Shown here: positions 29,333 through 37,352 of the stretch, in pieces
How the letters are laid out: each line of letters opens with the position of its first letter
Numbering within the stretch: position 1 is the stretch's first letter
From: CAVVAL01 sp963742725
Lineage (GTDB): Bacteria; Actinomycetota; Actinomycetes; Mycobacteriales; Cryptosporangiaceae
Assembly (NCBI GenBank): GCA_963742725.1
Contig: CAVUMX010000003.1
Coordinates: 1,426,001-1,490,000 of the forward strand
Direction: 5' to 3'
DNA length: 64,000 bases
Made by a program: the position numbers and the translations under genes
The notes under the pieces: generated by a model
Database searches by the model: none
Seen by the model: the letters and a program-made list of their open reading frames with translations, nothing else
Told to the model about the DNA's origin: nothing

Positions 29333-30690
29333 AGCGTGCGGGCCGTCGGGTCGAAGGCGGCCGCGACCGCCACGTCCTCCATGGCGCGGAACACCGCCTC
29401 CATCTCGTCCGGTGACAGGTAGTGGGTGTCGACGAAGACGGTGAACCGCAGGGTGTCCGGCACGTTCTCGACGTACAGCATGAATGTTTCCAGGGGGTTG
29501 TCCTGTTTGGACACCCATTCGAGGGTGGTCAGCGAGCGCGCCGCCCGCACGCTCGCCGGGGTGGGGTCGGGCCCGGGCGCCGTCGTGGACGTGGGCAGCC
29601 GGCGGTCGCTGAAGAAGCAGCGGACGTCGACGTCGGTGCCGCGATCCTCGGACACGCGGGCGGCCAGCTCGTCGAGTGCGATCGGATCGAAGTACGCGTG
29701 CTTGAAAGCCACCACCGCGGTCCGCCGCACCCGCTCGATCGCCTCGTCGACGGCGCCGGCGACGTCCAGGAGGCAGATGCTGTTCTGGGCGATGTTGGCG
29801 ACCACGCCCGCGAGCCCCGGCCGGAACCGATTGCCGACCACGGGCCGGGTCACCACCGGATGGTCGCCGGTGACCCGCGCGGAGGCGATCGCGTACAGGG
29901 CCAGCACGATCGGACCGGTGTCGACCTGGACCCGGGCGGCGATGGCCCGGACCGCCTCGTGCATGGCGGGGGAGGCGAACTCGCCCTGCCAGTGCCGGGG
30001 GCTGCGCGGGTCGGCCGAGACGTGTCGGGGCGGGGTGAGGGCTCGCAGCGCGCCTTCCCAGTGCCGCAGCGCCGCCTCGTTGGTGCGGGTGCCCGCCGGC
30101 GACCGCTGCCAGCGGGCCTGGTCCAGCGAGGACCGGCCGGTGGGCGGCGCCGTCTCGCCGGCACCCACCTCGCGCAACATCACCGCACCGCCGAACGCGT
30201 CGGTGACCAGGTGGCACATGATCGAGACCTGGTGGGTCAGGGCGCCGTCCTTGCGGATCACGCCCATCCGGACCGGCCACTCGCCGGCGAAGTCGTACGG
30301 CGTCGTCTCGTACCGCAGCCGCAGTTGTTGCGCCGCCTCGTCCGGATCGCTCTCGCCGGCGTCGACCACCTCCAGGACGATCTCGCCCCTGTCGTGCACG
30401 GTCTGGCGGGGACGGCCGCCGGCCGGGAACCGCAGCCGGGTCCGCATGGTCTGGTAGCGGCCGACCAGGTAGGCCAGCTCCGCGGTGATGTCCTCGACGG
30501 TGGTAGCGGCGTCGAGCGGCCGCACACCGCCGATCGGGAACCACGACTCTTGCCGCGTCATGGCCCGGAACAGCTCGCTCTGCCCCCAGGCCAGTTCCTC
30601 GTCGCCTGCGCCCTCGCCGTGGAACGCCACGACGACCCGCTCGACGCTGGCGGTGCTCACCGTGCTGGCCATCGACCCGGTGCCGGTCAT
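29329..30690 (-). CDS. Free-standing NRPS condensation-domain protein
   Basis: 453 residues forming a single condensation domain. The active-site motif HHxxxDG appears as MCHLVTDAFGG (second His near 160), and the later VVGNRFRPGLAGVVANIAQN region (near 280) corresponds to the floor-loop part of C domains. No adenylation or carrier domain is attached. In this setting it would join a carrier-bound acyl group to an amine, plausibly hydroxyphenylglycine supplied by HpgT. Both ends overlap neighbours by ATGA (AMP ligase upstream, KASIII downstream), which supports co-translation. Esterification or sugar acylation are alternatives, since free-standing C domains can use such acceptors. Confidence 0.85.
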   Translation of the reverse strand: MTGTGSMASTVSTASVERVVVAFHGEGAGDEELAWGQSELFRAMTRQESWFPIGGVRPLDAATTVEDITAELAYLVGRYQTMRTRLRFPAGGRPRQTVHDRGEIVLEVVDAGESDPDEAAQQLRLRYETTPYDFAGEWPVRMGVIRKDGALTHQVSIMCHLVTDAFGGAVMLREVGAGETAPPTGRSSLDQARWQRSPAGTRTNEAALRHWEGALRALTPPRHVSADPRSPRHWQGEFASPAMHEAVRAIAARVQVDTGPIVLALYAIASARVTGDHPVVTRPVVGNRFRPGLAGVVANIAQNSICLLDVAGAVDEAIERVRRTAVVAFKHAYFDPIALDELAARVSEDRGTDVDVRCFFSDRRLPTSTTAPGPDPTPASVRAARSLTTLEWVSKQDNPLETFMLYVENVPDTLRFTVFVDTHYLSPDEMEAVFRAMEDVAVAAAFDPTARTL

Positions 30691-32297
30691 CGTGGGCTAC
30701 CGAGGGAGGCGAGGTGGCGCTGGCGCATGAGGAACTTGCGCACCTTGCCGGTGGGACCGACGACGATCGCGTCGTCCGCGACGACCCTGACCTGCCGCAG
30801 CGTACGGCCGGCCGCCTCGCTGAGCGCGCCGAGGACCGCGTCGGTCCGGTCGGCGTCGGGGTCCGCGTCGCGGTGCAGGCTGAGCAGCACGTCGGTGACG
30901 ACCCGCCCGTCGGCCGTGGCGGAGACGATCGTGCAGTCGCGGACGTCCGGGCAGGTTGCCAGGATCCGTTCCTCCGACGCGGCGGTGTAGAGCCAGTCGC
31001 CCTCGCCCAGGTCGACCGCGTCGACGGCCCGGTCCACGTGGTAGTGGTAGCCGTCGGCGTCGCGGTACATCAGGTCACCGGTGAGGTAGTAGCCGCGGAA
31101 CCGGTTGCGGTACGTGGTGGCCGAGTCGTTCCAGTAGCCGGGTGCGAGCGTCGGCGACTTGAGCGCGCAGTGGCCGACCTCGCCCACCGGCACCTCCTCG
31201 CCGGTGGTCAGGTCCAGCAGCGCCACCTCCGCGAAGCGGTGCGTCTTGCCGACGCAGCGGCCGTACCGGTCGGTGTCGGGGGTGTGCGTGATGTGGAACG
31301 CCGAATGCCCCATCTCGGTCGAGCCGAGCCCGTCGACGAACGTCGAACCAGGGACCCGCTTCACCCCCTCGCGCGTCACGACCTGCCGGCTGCCGGCGGC
31401 GACCAGCCGGCGGACGTGCGTCTCGTGCGCGCAGTCGCCGGTGTTGAACCACAGCGCCACCGAGTCGACGTCGTATGAGGTCAGGTCGAAGCGGGCCAGG
31501 TCCGCCCAGGCGACGGCGAAGCCGTACACACCCGTCGGCTTCCAGCGTTCGATCGCCGCCAGCACGGCCTCTCCGTCCTGACGGGACAGGTACAGCAGGT
31601 CGGCGCGGTTGGCGAGGGCCATGTTCACGGTCATGATGCCGGCGGCGTGCGCCGTGGGCAGCGCGCTGAGCACCCGCTCGGTGCCCTGCGCCCGCGGCCC
31701 GGAGAGCCGGATCTGCCGGATCGCCGTGAACAGGCTCTGGTGGGAGTGGACGACCGCGGCCGGCATCCGGGTCGTCCCGGAGGAGTGGGTGATGGCGATC
31801 GGGTCGTCGGCGTCGTGCCGGTACGCCGCCGGTGCGGCGGCCGGATCACCGCTCCCGGAGTCGGCCACGTCGTACATCACCGGATGGGCGTCAGCGAGCC
31901 GGCCGGCGTCGGTCGCCACGGCGACCGCGTCCAGCTTGCGGATGTACGCCGTCGCGATGTCGCCGGGCAGGTTCGGGTTCACCAGGGCCGGGATCGCGCC
32001 CAGCCGGCTGAGTGCGAGGAAGGTCAGGAACAGGTCGGCGGACGAGCCGACGTAGACGGCCACCGGGTCGCGGGGGCCGACGCCGCGCTCGTGCCACCAG
32101 GCCGCGCGTGCCCGTACCCGCTCGTCGAGCTCGCCCAGGCTGAGCGCATGCCAGGCGGGGTGTCCGTCCACATCGGCATCGAAGGTGAGCCCTGGCCCGG
32201 CGGGGTCGGCGCCGTGTTCGAGGAGCTTCGGCAGGACGTTGCCCGCCCCGACGTCGAGGTCGGCGGCAAGGCGCGCCCGAATTGCCTTTAGCGACAC
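30687..32297 (-). CDS. AMP-forming acyl-CoA/ACP ligase with altered P-loop
   Basis: 536 residues of the ANL superfamily from a GTG with GGAG five bases upstream. The P-loop reads ITHSSGTTRMPAAV (near 178); the usual TGxPK Lys is Ala and the preceding Gly is Arg, unusual for an active enzyme. Later motifs look sound: DGLGSTEMGHSAF (near 323), the YLTGDL motif (near 412) and the A10 Lys in VGPTGKVRKFL (near 523). It should activate a carboxylic acid as the adenylate and load it on a carrier protein. It is the first gene of the leftward operon, and its stop overlaps the condensation-domain start by ATGA. Confidence 0.85.
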   Translation of the reverse strand: MSLKAIRARLAADLDVGAGNVLPKLLEHGADPAGPGLTFDADVDGHPAWHALSLGELDERVRARAAWWHERGVGPRDPVAVYVGSSADLFLTFLALSRLGAIPALVNPNLPGDIATAYIRKLDAVAVATDAGRLADAHPVMYDVADSGSGDPAAAPAAYRHDADDPIAITHSSGTTRMPAAVVHSHQSLFTAIRQIRLSGPRAQGTERVLSALPTAHAAGIMTVNMALANRADLLYLSRQDGEAVLAAIERWKPTGVYGFAVAWADLARFDLTSYDVDSVALWFNTGDCAHETHVRRLVAAGSRQVVTREGVKRVPGSTFVDGLGSTEMGHSAFHITHTPDTDRYGRCVGKTHRFAEVALLDLTTGEEVPVGEVGHCALKSPTLAPGYWNDSATTYRNRFRGYYLTGDLMYRDADGYHYHVDRAVDAVDLGEGDWLYTAASEERILATCPDVRDCTIVSATADGRVVTDVLLSLHRDADPDADRTDAVLGALSEAAGRTLRQVRVVADDAIVVGPTGKVRKFLMRQRHLASLGSPR

Positions 32298-32554
32298 GAT
32301 CTCTCCTTCTCGTCGCATTCACGCAGATCCCGAAACTCGTCGCATTCGCGCGGTCCCGAAAACTGCCACAAGAATTGGCGCGGGACCTCATCCGTTCGGC
32401 TGAAAACCATTGCATGGATCCATGCCGGAAAGGCGGAAAGCGTGCGCCGGAGCGACCGTTGCAGCGTTTCGTGCAATCCGTGGAGAACGCGCTGGCAGTG
32501 GGCATACGCTGCCGCCCGCACTGGCCGAGAAATCGATGGGGAATGGCGGGGGCA
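32298..32554. promoter_or_regulatory. Bidirectional promoter region of the cluster, with 27-bp direct repeat
   Basis: 257 bp between the two divergent AMP-ligase genes, lower in GC than the flanks, so promoters for both operons must lie here. A near-perfect direct repeat with 27-bp period occupies 32309-32335 and 32336-32362, right next to the leftward gene start; each unit begins CTCGTCGCATTC and ends CCCGAAA. This could be an operator for a cluster regulator. No textbook -10/-35 pair was found. Confidence 0.55.
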
Positions 32555-33922
32555 ATGGCAGCGTGGGTCGACGAGATTCTGGAGGCCGGCGGCGAACTGC
32601 AATTCGGCGACGCGCCCGGGAGCGTCGATCTCCGCGAATTGGTCGCCGAACGGCAGGACCGATTGGCCGTGGCCGGATTGCGTGCCGGTGGCGCGGTCGC
32701 CATCAATCTTCCGCCCTCGTGGGCGTATGTGGCGAACCTTTTCGCCGCGTGGCGCATCGGCGCGCAGGTCCTCCTGCTCGATCACCGCCTCACCGCGCAC
32801 GAAGTCACCGGCGCGGTCGAGAGGCTGGCTCCGCAGGTCCTCGTCACGGCCGATGTCGCGCCGGTCGCACTGCGCCCGTACACCGACGTGAGCGAGCAGA
32901 TCCGCGCGCTGCCCGGCGGGCGCGCGGCGGCGACCGACCATGTGCTGCTCCAGCTGAGCAGCGGGTCGACCGGACCGTCCAAGGTGATCGGCCGCACCGC
33001 GCGGAGCCTCTCCGACGAGCTGGACCGGTACGCGAAGATCGACGGCTCTCCCGAGCCTGGCGAGCGCATCGTCCTGCTGGCGTCCATGGTGCACGTGCTG
33101 GGCCTGGTCGGCGGACTGCTGTTCGGCCTGCGGTCCGGATGCCGGGTCGTGCTGCCGCGGCGGCTCACCGTCGACGGCATCCACCAGGCTCTGCTGGCCG
33201 ACGATCGCCCGGCCACCGTGCTGGGCGTGCCGTTCCACCTCGAACTGCTCGCCTCCGGCGCCGCACCGCCGGCACTGCCCGGGCTCAAGCGGATGACCAC
33301 CGGCGGCGAGTTGGTCCGGCCGGCCGTCCACGACGCCTTCACCACCCGGTACGGCGTCCCGCTCGGCACGATGTACGGGATGACCGAGCTCGGGGTCATC
33401 GCCACCGACATGTACGGCGACCTGCGACCGTCCCTCGCCCCGGCGCCCGGCATCACCGTCGCCGAGCGGGCCGGCGAACTCGTCGTCCGGCTCCCCGCCA
33501 GCCCGTACGTCGGGCTCGCCGACCCGACCCGGTTCGTCGACGGATGGCTGCACACCCGGGACGCCGGCTCCGTCGACCCGGTCACCGGCAACGTCACCGT
33601 CCACGGCCGGCAGGACTCCCAGATCTCCGTCGGCGGACTCAAGGTCGACCTGACCGAGGTCGAACAGGTACTGGCCGGACTACCCGGCGTCGGCGGCGCC
33701 GTCGTGCTCCTCGACCGCGGGATCGAGGCGTACGTGGAGACCGCTGATCCGGCCCCGGTCAGGCACGCCCTCGTCGAACGGCTCGCCGCCTACAAGCGTC
33801 CGCGCCACCTCCACACCGTGCGGCGCCTGCCGCGCACCGCCACCGGAAAGTTGCTTCGCGACCGCGCGGCGCTGCGCGAACTGCGATCACCCGAGACCGA
33901 GAGGCACGACCATGCGGAATGA
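32555..33922 (+). CDS. AMP-dependent ligase / stand-alone adenylation enzyme
   Basis: 455 residues, compact for the ANL superfamily. The P-loop is LQLSSGSTGPSKVIG (near 129) with its Lys, followed by MYGMTELGVIATDMYGD (near 273), the W-x-H-T-R-D motif (WLHTRDAG, near 332) and the catalytic C-terminal Lys in LPRTATGKLLRDR (near 432). It should adenylate a small carboxylic or amino acid and load it on the ACP encoded next. The start is either the ATG at 32555 or the one at 32543. The 3' end overlaps the first ACP gene by 11 bp. Candidate substrates from context are hydroxyphenylglycine or a short acid starter; the sequence alone does not decide. Confidence 0.85.
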   Translation: MAAWVDEILEAGGELQFGDAPGSVDLRELVAERQDRLAVAGLRAGGAVAINLPPSWAYVANLFAAWRIGAQVLLLDHRLTAHEVTGAVERLAPQVLVTADVAPVALRPYTDVSEQIRALPGGRAAATDHVLLQLSSGSTGPSKVIGRTARSLSDELDRYAKIDGSPEPGERIVLLASMVHVLGLVGGLLFGLRSGCRVVLPRRLTVDGIHQALLADDRPATVLGVPFHLELLASGAAPPALPGLKRMTTGGELVRPAVHDAFTTRYGVPLGTMYGMTELGVIATDMYGDLRPSLAPAPGITVAERAGELVVRLPASPYVGLADPTRFVDGWLHTRDAGSVDPVTGNVTVHGRQDSQISVGGLKVDLTEVEQVLAGLPGVGGAVVLLDRGIEAYVETADPAPVRHALVERLAAYKRPRHLHTVRRLPRTATGKLLRDRAALRELRSPETERHDHAE

Positions 33923-34175
33923 GATCTCGACCTTCATCGTCGACTCGCTGCGCGCCATGAACTACGACGTCGACGGCATCGACGACGCGACGATGCTCGG
34001 ACCCGCCGGCGTGGACCTGGAGTCGCTGGCCCTCGCCGAACTCGCCATCCGGATGGAGGAGCAGTACGGCGTCACGTTCGCCGAGGACGACCTGGAGAAG
34101 GTCGCCGCCATGAGCGTCGGCGAGCTCACCGACTACCTGGTGGCCGCCGTCGCCGCGCGCAACGTTGTCGCCTGA
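33912..34175 (+). CDS. Acyl carrier protein (first of a tandem pair)
   Basis: 87 residues, four-helix carrier protein with the attachment Ser in GVDLESLALAEL (Ser near 37). A GAGG motif lies within the end of the AMP-ligase gene, which it overlaps by 11 bp. The pairing with an AMP ligase suggests it receives the adenylated acid. It is followed at once by a second, divergent ACP, as in systems where a ketosynthase moves chains between two carriers. Confidence 0.9.
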   Translation: MRNEISTFIVDSLRAMNYDVDGIDDATMLGPAGVDLESLALAELAIRMEEQYGVTFAEDDLEKVAAMSVGELTDYLVAAVAARNVVA

Positions 34176-34407
34176 GCACGACGCGGCGCCGGCCGTGACC
34201 CGCGCCGACGTCCTGGTCATGCTCGCGTCCTACGGCGACCGGCCGGTCAGCGCCGTCGGTGAGGGCATCGACTCACTGGAGCTCGCCTGGCTCCTGCACC
34301 AGGCGGAACAGCGCTACGGCGCGCTCGACGTCTCCGACGACGACCTGTCCACCATGTCCACGGTGGATGCCGCCATCGCGGTCCTCCGCCGGGTGCTGCC
34401 GTCGTGA
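34165..34407 (+). CDS. Acyl carrier protein (second of a tandem pair)
   Basis: 80 residues if translation begins at the TTG at 34165, which overlaps the previous gene by 11 bp; a GTG at 34195 would give 70 residues. The attachment Ser is in EGIDSLELAWLL (near 37 in the longer form). It differs clearly from the preceding ACP, so this is not a recent duplication. Its TGA overlaps the ketosynthase GTG (GTGA), which suggests it is the partner carrier of that ketosynthase. Confidence 0.85.
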   Translation: MSPEHDAAPAVTRADVLVMLASYGDRPVSAVGEGIDSLELAWLLHQAEQRYGALDVSDDDLSTMSTVDAAIAVLRRVLPS

Positions 34408-35477
34408 GCGCCGCGATCGCCGGGTTGGCCGTTACCACCGCGTTCGGGCGTGGCGTGGCGCCGCTGCTCGACGCGGTCTGGGCCGGCCGTCCAGGCTTCG
34501 CATCCGTCGACCGCTTCGACGTGACCCAGCGGCGGGTGCGGGTGGCCGCGACCGGCCCCCGGCGTGAACTGGCAACTGAACTCGTCGGGGTGGTCACCTC
34601 CGCCGCGGCCGACGCCGGCCTGACCGCCGGGGAGCTGGCCGGGACGCCGCTGGTCCTCGCCGTGCACGGCGAACCCGGCCGGCCGCGCGGCGCCGCTGAC
34701 CTCGCCGACGTGGTGGCGGCCGGCGCCGGTACCGGGCCGGCGCTCCGCGCGTACACCAGCGCGTGCGTCGCCGCGAGCACAGCGGTCGCCAGCGCCGCCA
34801 CCTGGATCGAGCGCGGCGCGGACAGGGTCGTCGTCGCCGCCGGGTACCTCGTCGAGTCCGACCAGTTCGCCCTCTTCGACGCCGCCCGGGCGCTCGCCGC
34901 CGACGGCCAGGTACGGCCGTTCAGCGCCGACCGCAGCGGCCTGCTGCTCGGCGACGGCGTCGCGGCCGTCGTCCTCGAATCGCCCGCCGCGCTCGCTCGT
35001 CGAGGGCACACGTCGCACGGCTGGCTGCACGGCTGGGGGGCTACCGGGGACGCCCATCACGTCACCCGTCCCCACCCCGACGGCACGGGGCTCGCCCGCG
35101 CGATGAGCGAGGCGCTGGCCAGGGCCCGCGTGCGGCCGGCCGACGTCGGCTACGTCAACGCGCACGGGTCCGGGGCCCCGCACAGCGACCGGGCCGAGGC
35201 CCACGCCCTGCACCGTGTCCTGCCCGGTACCCCGGTCAGCTCGACGAAGTCCGTGCACGGTCAGGCGCTCGAAGCCTCCGCGCTGGTGGAACTGATCGCC
35301 ACCGTCGAATCGCTGCGGCACGGCCGCCTGCCCGTCAACGCTGGCTACCGGGCGGCGGACGCCGACTGCCCGGTCGACGTGATCGACCGTCCAGGCACGA
35401 CGGACGCCGCGTACGCGATGTCGGTCAACTGCGCCTTCGGCGGCGCCAACACCGCACTCCTGGTCGGCGCGCCATGA
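34404..35477 (+). CDS. Beta-ketoacyl-ACP synthase, FabF/KAS II type
   Basis: 357 residues, short for KAS II (about 410). The nucleophile Cys is in YTSACVAAS (near 120), followed by GDGVAAVVLES, the first catalytic His in VNAHGSGAPHSD (near 253) and Lys/His in STKSVHGQALEAS (near 284), ending SVNCAFGGANTALLVG. All Cys-His-His residues are present, so it can be active rather than a chain-length factor. It would condense malonyl-ACP with an acyl-ACP. It is coupled to the ACP (GTGA) and to the next KS-domain gene (ATGA at 35474). No ketoreductase or dehydratase is encoded in the window, so either the host's fatty-acid enzymes reduce the chain or only one unreduced extension is made. Confidence 0.9.
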   Translation: MSAAIAGLAVTTAFGRGVAPLLDAVWAGRPGFASVDRFDVTQRRVRVAATGPRRELATELVGVVTSAAADAGLTAGELAGTPLVLAVHGEPGRPRGAADLADVVAAGAGTGPALRAYTSACVAASTAVASAATWIERGADRVVVAAGYLVESDQFALFDAARALAADGQVRPFSADRSGLLLGDGVAAVVLESPAALARRGHTSHGWLHGWGATGDAHHVTRPHPDGTGLARAMSEALARARVRPADVGYVNAHGSGAPHSDRAEAHALHRVLPGTPVSSTKSVHGQALEASALVELIATVESLRHGRLPVNAGYRAADADCPVDVIDRPGTTDAAYAMSVNCAFGGANTALLVGAP

Positions 35478-35550
35478 ACCCGGCCATGAACCCGGCCCCG
35501 GCTCCCGCCCTGAGCCGGCCCCGGCCCTGACGCCCGCCCTGAACCCGGCC
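35474..35550. repeat. Pro/Ala-coding repeat tract with frame-breaking 17-bp insertion
   Basis: The ATG at 35474 overlaps the previous stop (ATGA) and begins two 12-bp repeats (35474-35485, 35486-35497), but this frame stops at 35530. The main downstream frame is joined if 17 bp (about 35513-35529, part of an imperfect duplication around CCCTGA) are removed. The original start of the next gene was therefore probably 35474. Confidence 0.7.
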
Positions 35551-37344
35551 GTGCCGGCCTGTCTGTCCCGGCTGCTCGCCGAGGCGCGCTGGCCGGAGCC
35601 GGGCGATCCGGTCGAGCCGCCTCCGATCGCCGGGTTCGTGGCGTCCACGTTCAGCCCGCTCGTCGCCGCCGTCGCCGAGCGGTGCCTCAGCCGGGCCGGC
35701 GCGATCCCGCTGGGGACCGCGATCGTGCTGGTCACCGCCCGGGGGGACCTGGCCTCGGCGCGTGCGGTCGCCGAGGCGGTCGGCGCCGGCCGGCGGATCA
35801 GCCCGCTGATGTTCTTCCAGTCCGTGCCGAACGCGGTACTCGGCCATGTGGCCGCCCGGCACGGCCTCGACGGCCCGCTGATCTGCATCAGCCCCTGCAC
35901 CGGCGATCCGCTGGCCGAAGGACTCGCCGAGACGGAGCACCCGGCGCTGGTGATCGTCGCCGACCAGGACCCGGACCGCGCCCATGCGGTCCTCGTGCAG
36001 GCCCTGCCAACCGGTCCGGACAGCCGCGGGGGCCACCACGCCCGCCGCGCCACCCGGCCCAACCGCGCCACCCGGGCCGCCGACCAGGCCAGGCGCGCCG
36101 TGAACGCGGCCACCGTCACCGGCATCGGCCTGATCACTCCCGCCGGAAGCAGCGCGGACGCGCTGTTCGACGCGCTGTGCGCCGGCCGGTCCGGCCTCCG
36201 TCGCCCGCCGCCCGGCCATCCGCTGCACGGTGTGGTCGAGGCGGCCGGTATCGCCCCGCCGATCGATCCCGCGACAGTCGTGCCGGCCCCCGAGGTCCGC
36301 ACCGTGGACCGGTACATCGTTCTCGCGCTCACCGCCGCCGACGCCGCGATCGCCGATGCCGGCCTGGTACCGGGCGGCAACGTCGACCCCCATCGGGTCG
36401 CCACGGTCATCAGCGGAACCGGGGGGCTGGGCACCCTGGCGGATCAGGCCGTCGCGCGCGAGGAGCGGGGCCGCTTCGCGGTCAGCCCGTACCTGCTGCC
36501 CGGGATGCTGCCCAACATGGGCGCCGCGCGGGTGGCGATCCGGCACGGGCTGCGCGGCTACAGCACCTCACACGGCACGGCGTGCGCGGCCGGCGCGCAG
36601 GCGATCGGCGAGGCGCTGCGGCTGATCCGTGGCGGCGACGCGGACGTCGTGGTCTGCGGCTCGGCCGAGGCGCCGCTGTTCGCCACCCTCGCCGACACGT
36701 TCGGCAACGCCCGCGCGCTCGCCCGCGGCTGGGACGACCCGGCGGAGGCCTGCCGCCCGTTCGACCGTCGCCGCAACGGCTTCGTGCTCGGCGAGGGGGC
36801 TGGCGTGCTCGTCGTCGAGCGTGCCGAGTTCGCCGCCGCGCGCGGCGCCGCCGGATACGCCGACCTGCTCGGCTGGGGCATGACGACCGACGCGCACCAC
36901 CCGACGACGCCCCGGCCGGACGGTGAGAGCGCCGCCGCGTCCATCACCGCCGCCCTGCGCGACGCGGGCATCGAGGCGGGCGACGTCGGCTACCTCAACG
37001 CCCACGGCACGGGTACCAAGCTCGGCGACGCGGCCGAGGCCCTGGCGATCCGCCGGGCGGGGATCGTGGCGCCGGTCAGCTCCAGCAAGGCCGTCACCGG
37101 GCACCTGCTCGGGGCGTCCGGGGCGGTCGAGGCGGCGGCGACCATCGTCGCGCTGCGCCGCGGCTCGCTCCCGCCCACGCACAACCTCGACGACCCCGAC
37201 CCTGCCTGCGACCTCGACCACATCCGCCGGCGCCCCCGGCCGGCGGCGGTCGCGTGCGCGCTGTCCACCTCCTTCGGCTTCGGCGGGCACAACGTCAGCC
37301 TCGCGTTCGGCCCGCCGGGCACCACTCGCCTCCGCCCCGTCTAG
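35551..37344 (+). CDS. KS-N-like domain fused to a FabF-type ketosynthase
   Basis: 597 residues from a GTG. Residues 1 to about 155 resemble the short ketoacyl-synthase N-terminal domain found as separate proteins beside type II KS genes (RISPLMFFQSVPNAVLGHV near 87, then GPLICISP). A Pro/Arg/Ala linker with 18-bp repeats follows. A complete KAS II begins at about residue 184 (a GTG at 36100): Cys in SHGTACAAGAQAIG (near 346), His in LNAHGTGTKLGD (near 484) and Lys/His in SSSKAVTGHLLGASGA (near 512). The GTG at 36100 carries an overlapping TGA in another frame, and removing one G from the run at 36028-36032 would end the first protein exactly there. The fusion may thus be a frameshift product. 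The second KS is catalytically complete. Confidence 0.85.
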   Translation: MPACLSRLLAEARWPEPGDPVEPPPIAGFVASTFSPLVAAVAERCLSRAGAIPLGTAIVLVTARGDLASARAVAEAVGAGRRISPLMFFQSVPNAVLGHVAARHGLDGPLICISPCTGDPLAEGLAETEHPALVIVADQDPDRAHAVLVQALPTGPDSRGGHHARRATRPNRATRAADQARRAVNAATVTGIGLITPAGSSADALFDALCAGRSGLRRPPPGHPLHGVVEAAGIAPPIDPATVVPAPEVRTVDRYIVLALTAADAAIADAGLVPGGNVDPHRVATVISGTGGLGTLADQAVAREERGRFAVSPYLLPGMLPNMGAARVAIRHGLRGYSTSHGTACAAGAQAIGEALRLIRGGDADVVVCGSAEAPLFATLADTFGNARALARGWDDPAEACRPFDRRRNGFVLGEGAGVLVVERAEFAAARGAAGYADLLGWGMTTDAHHPTTPRPDGESAAASITAALRDAGIEAGDVGYLNAHGTGTKLGDAAEALAIRRAGIVAPVSSSKAVTGHLLGASGAVEAAATIVALRRGSLPPTHNLDDPDPACDLDHIRRRPRPAAVACALSTSFGFGGHNVSLAFGPPGTTRLRPV

Positions 37345-37352
37345 GGAGAATC

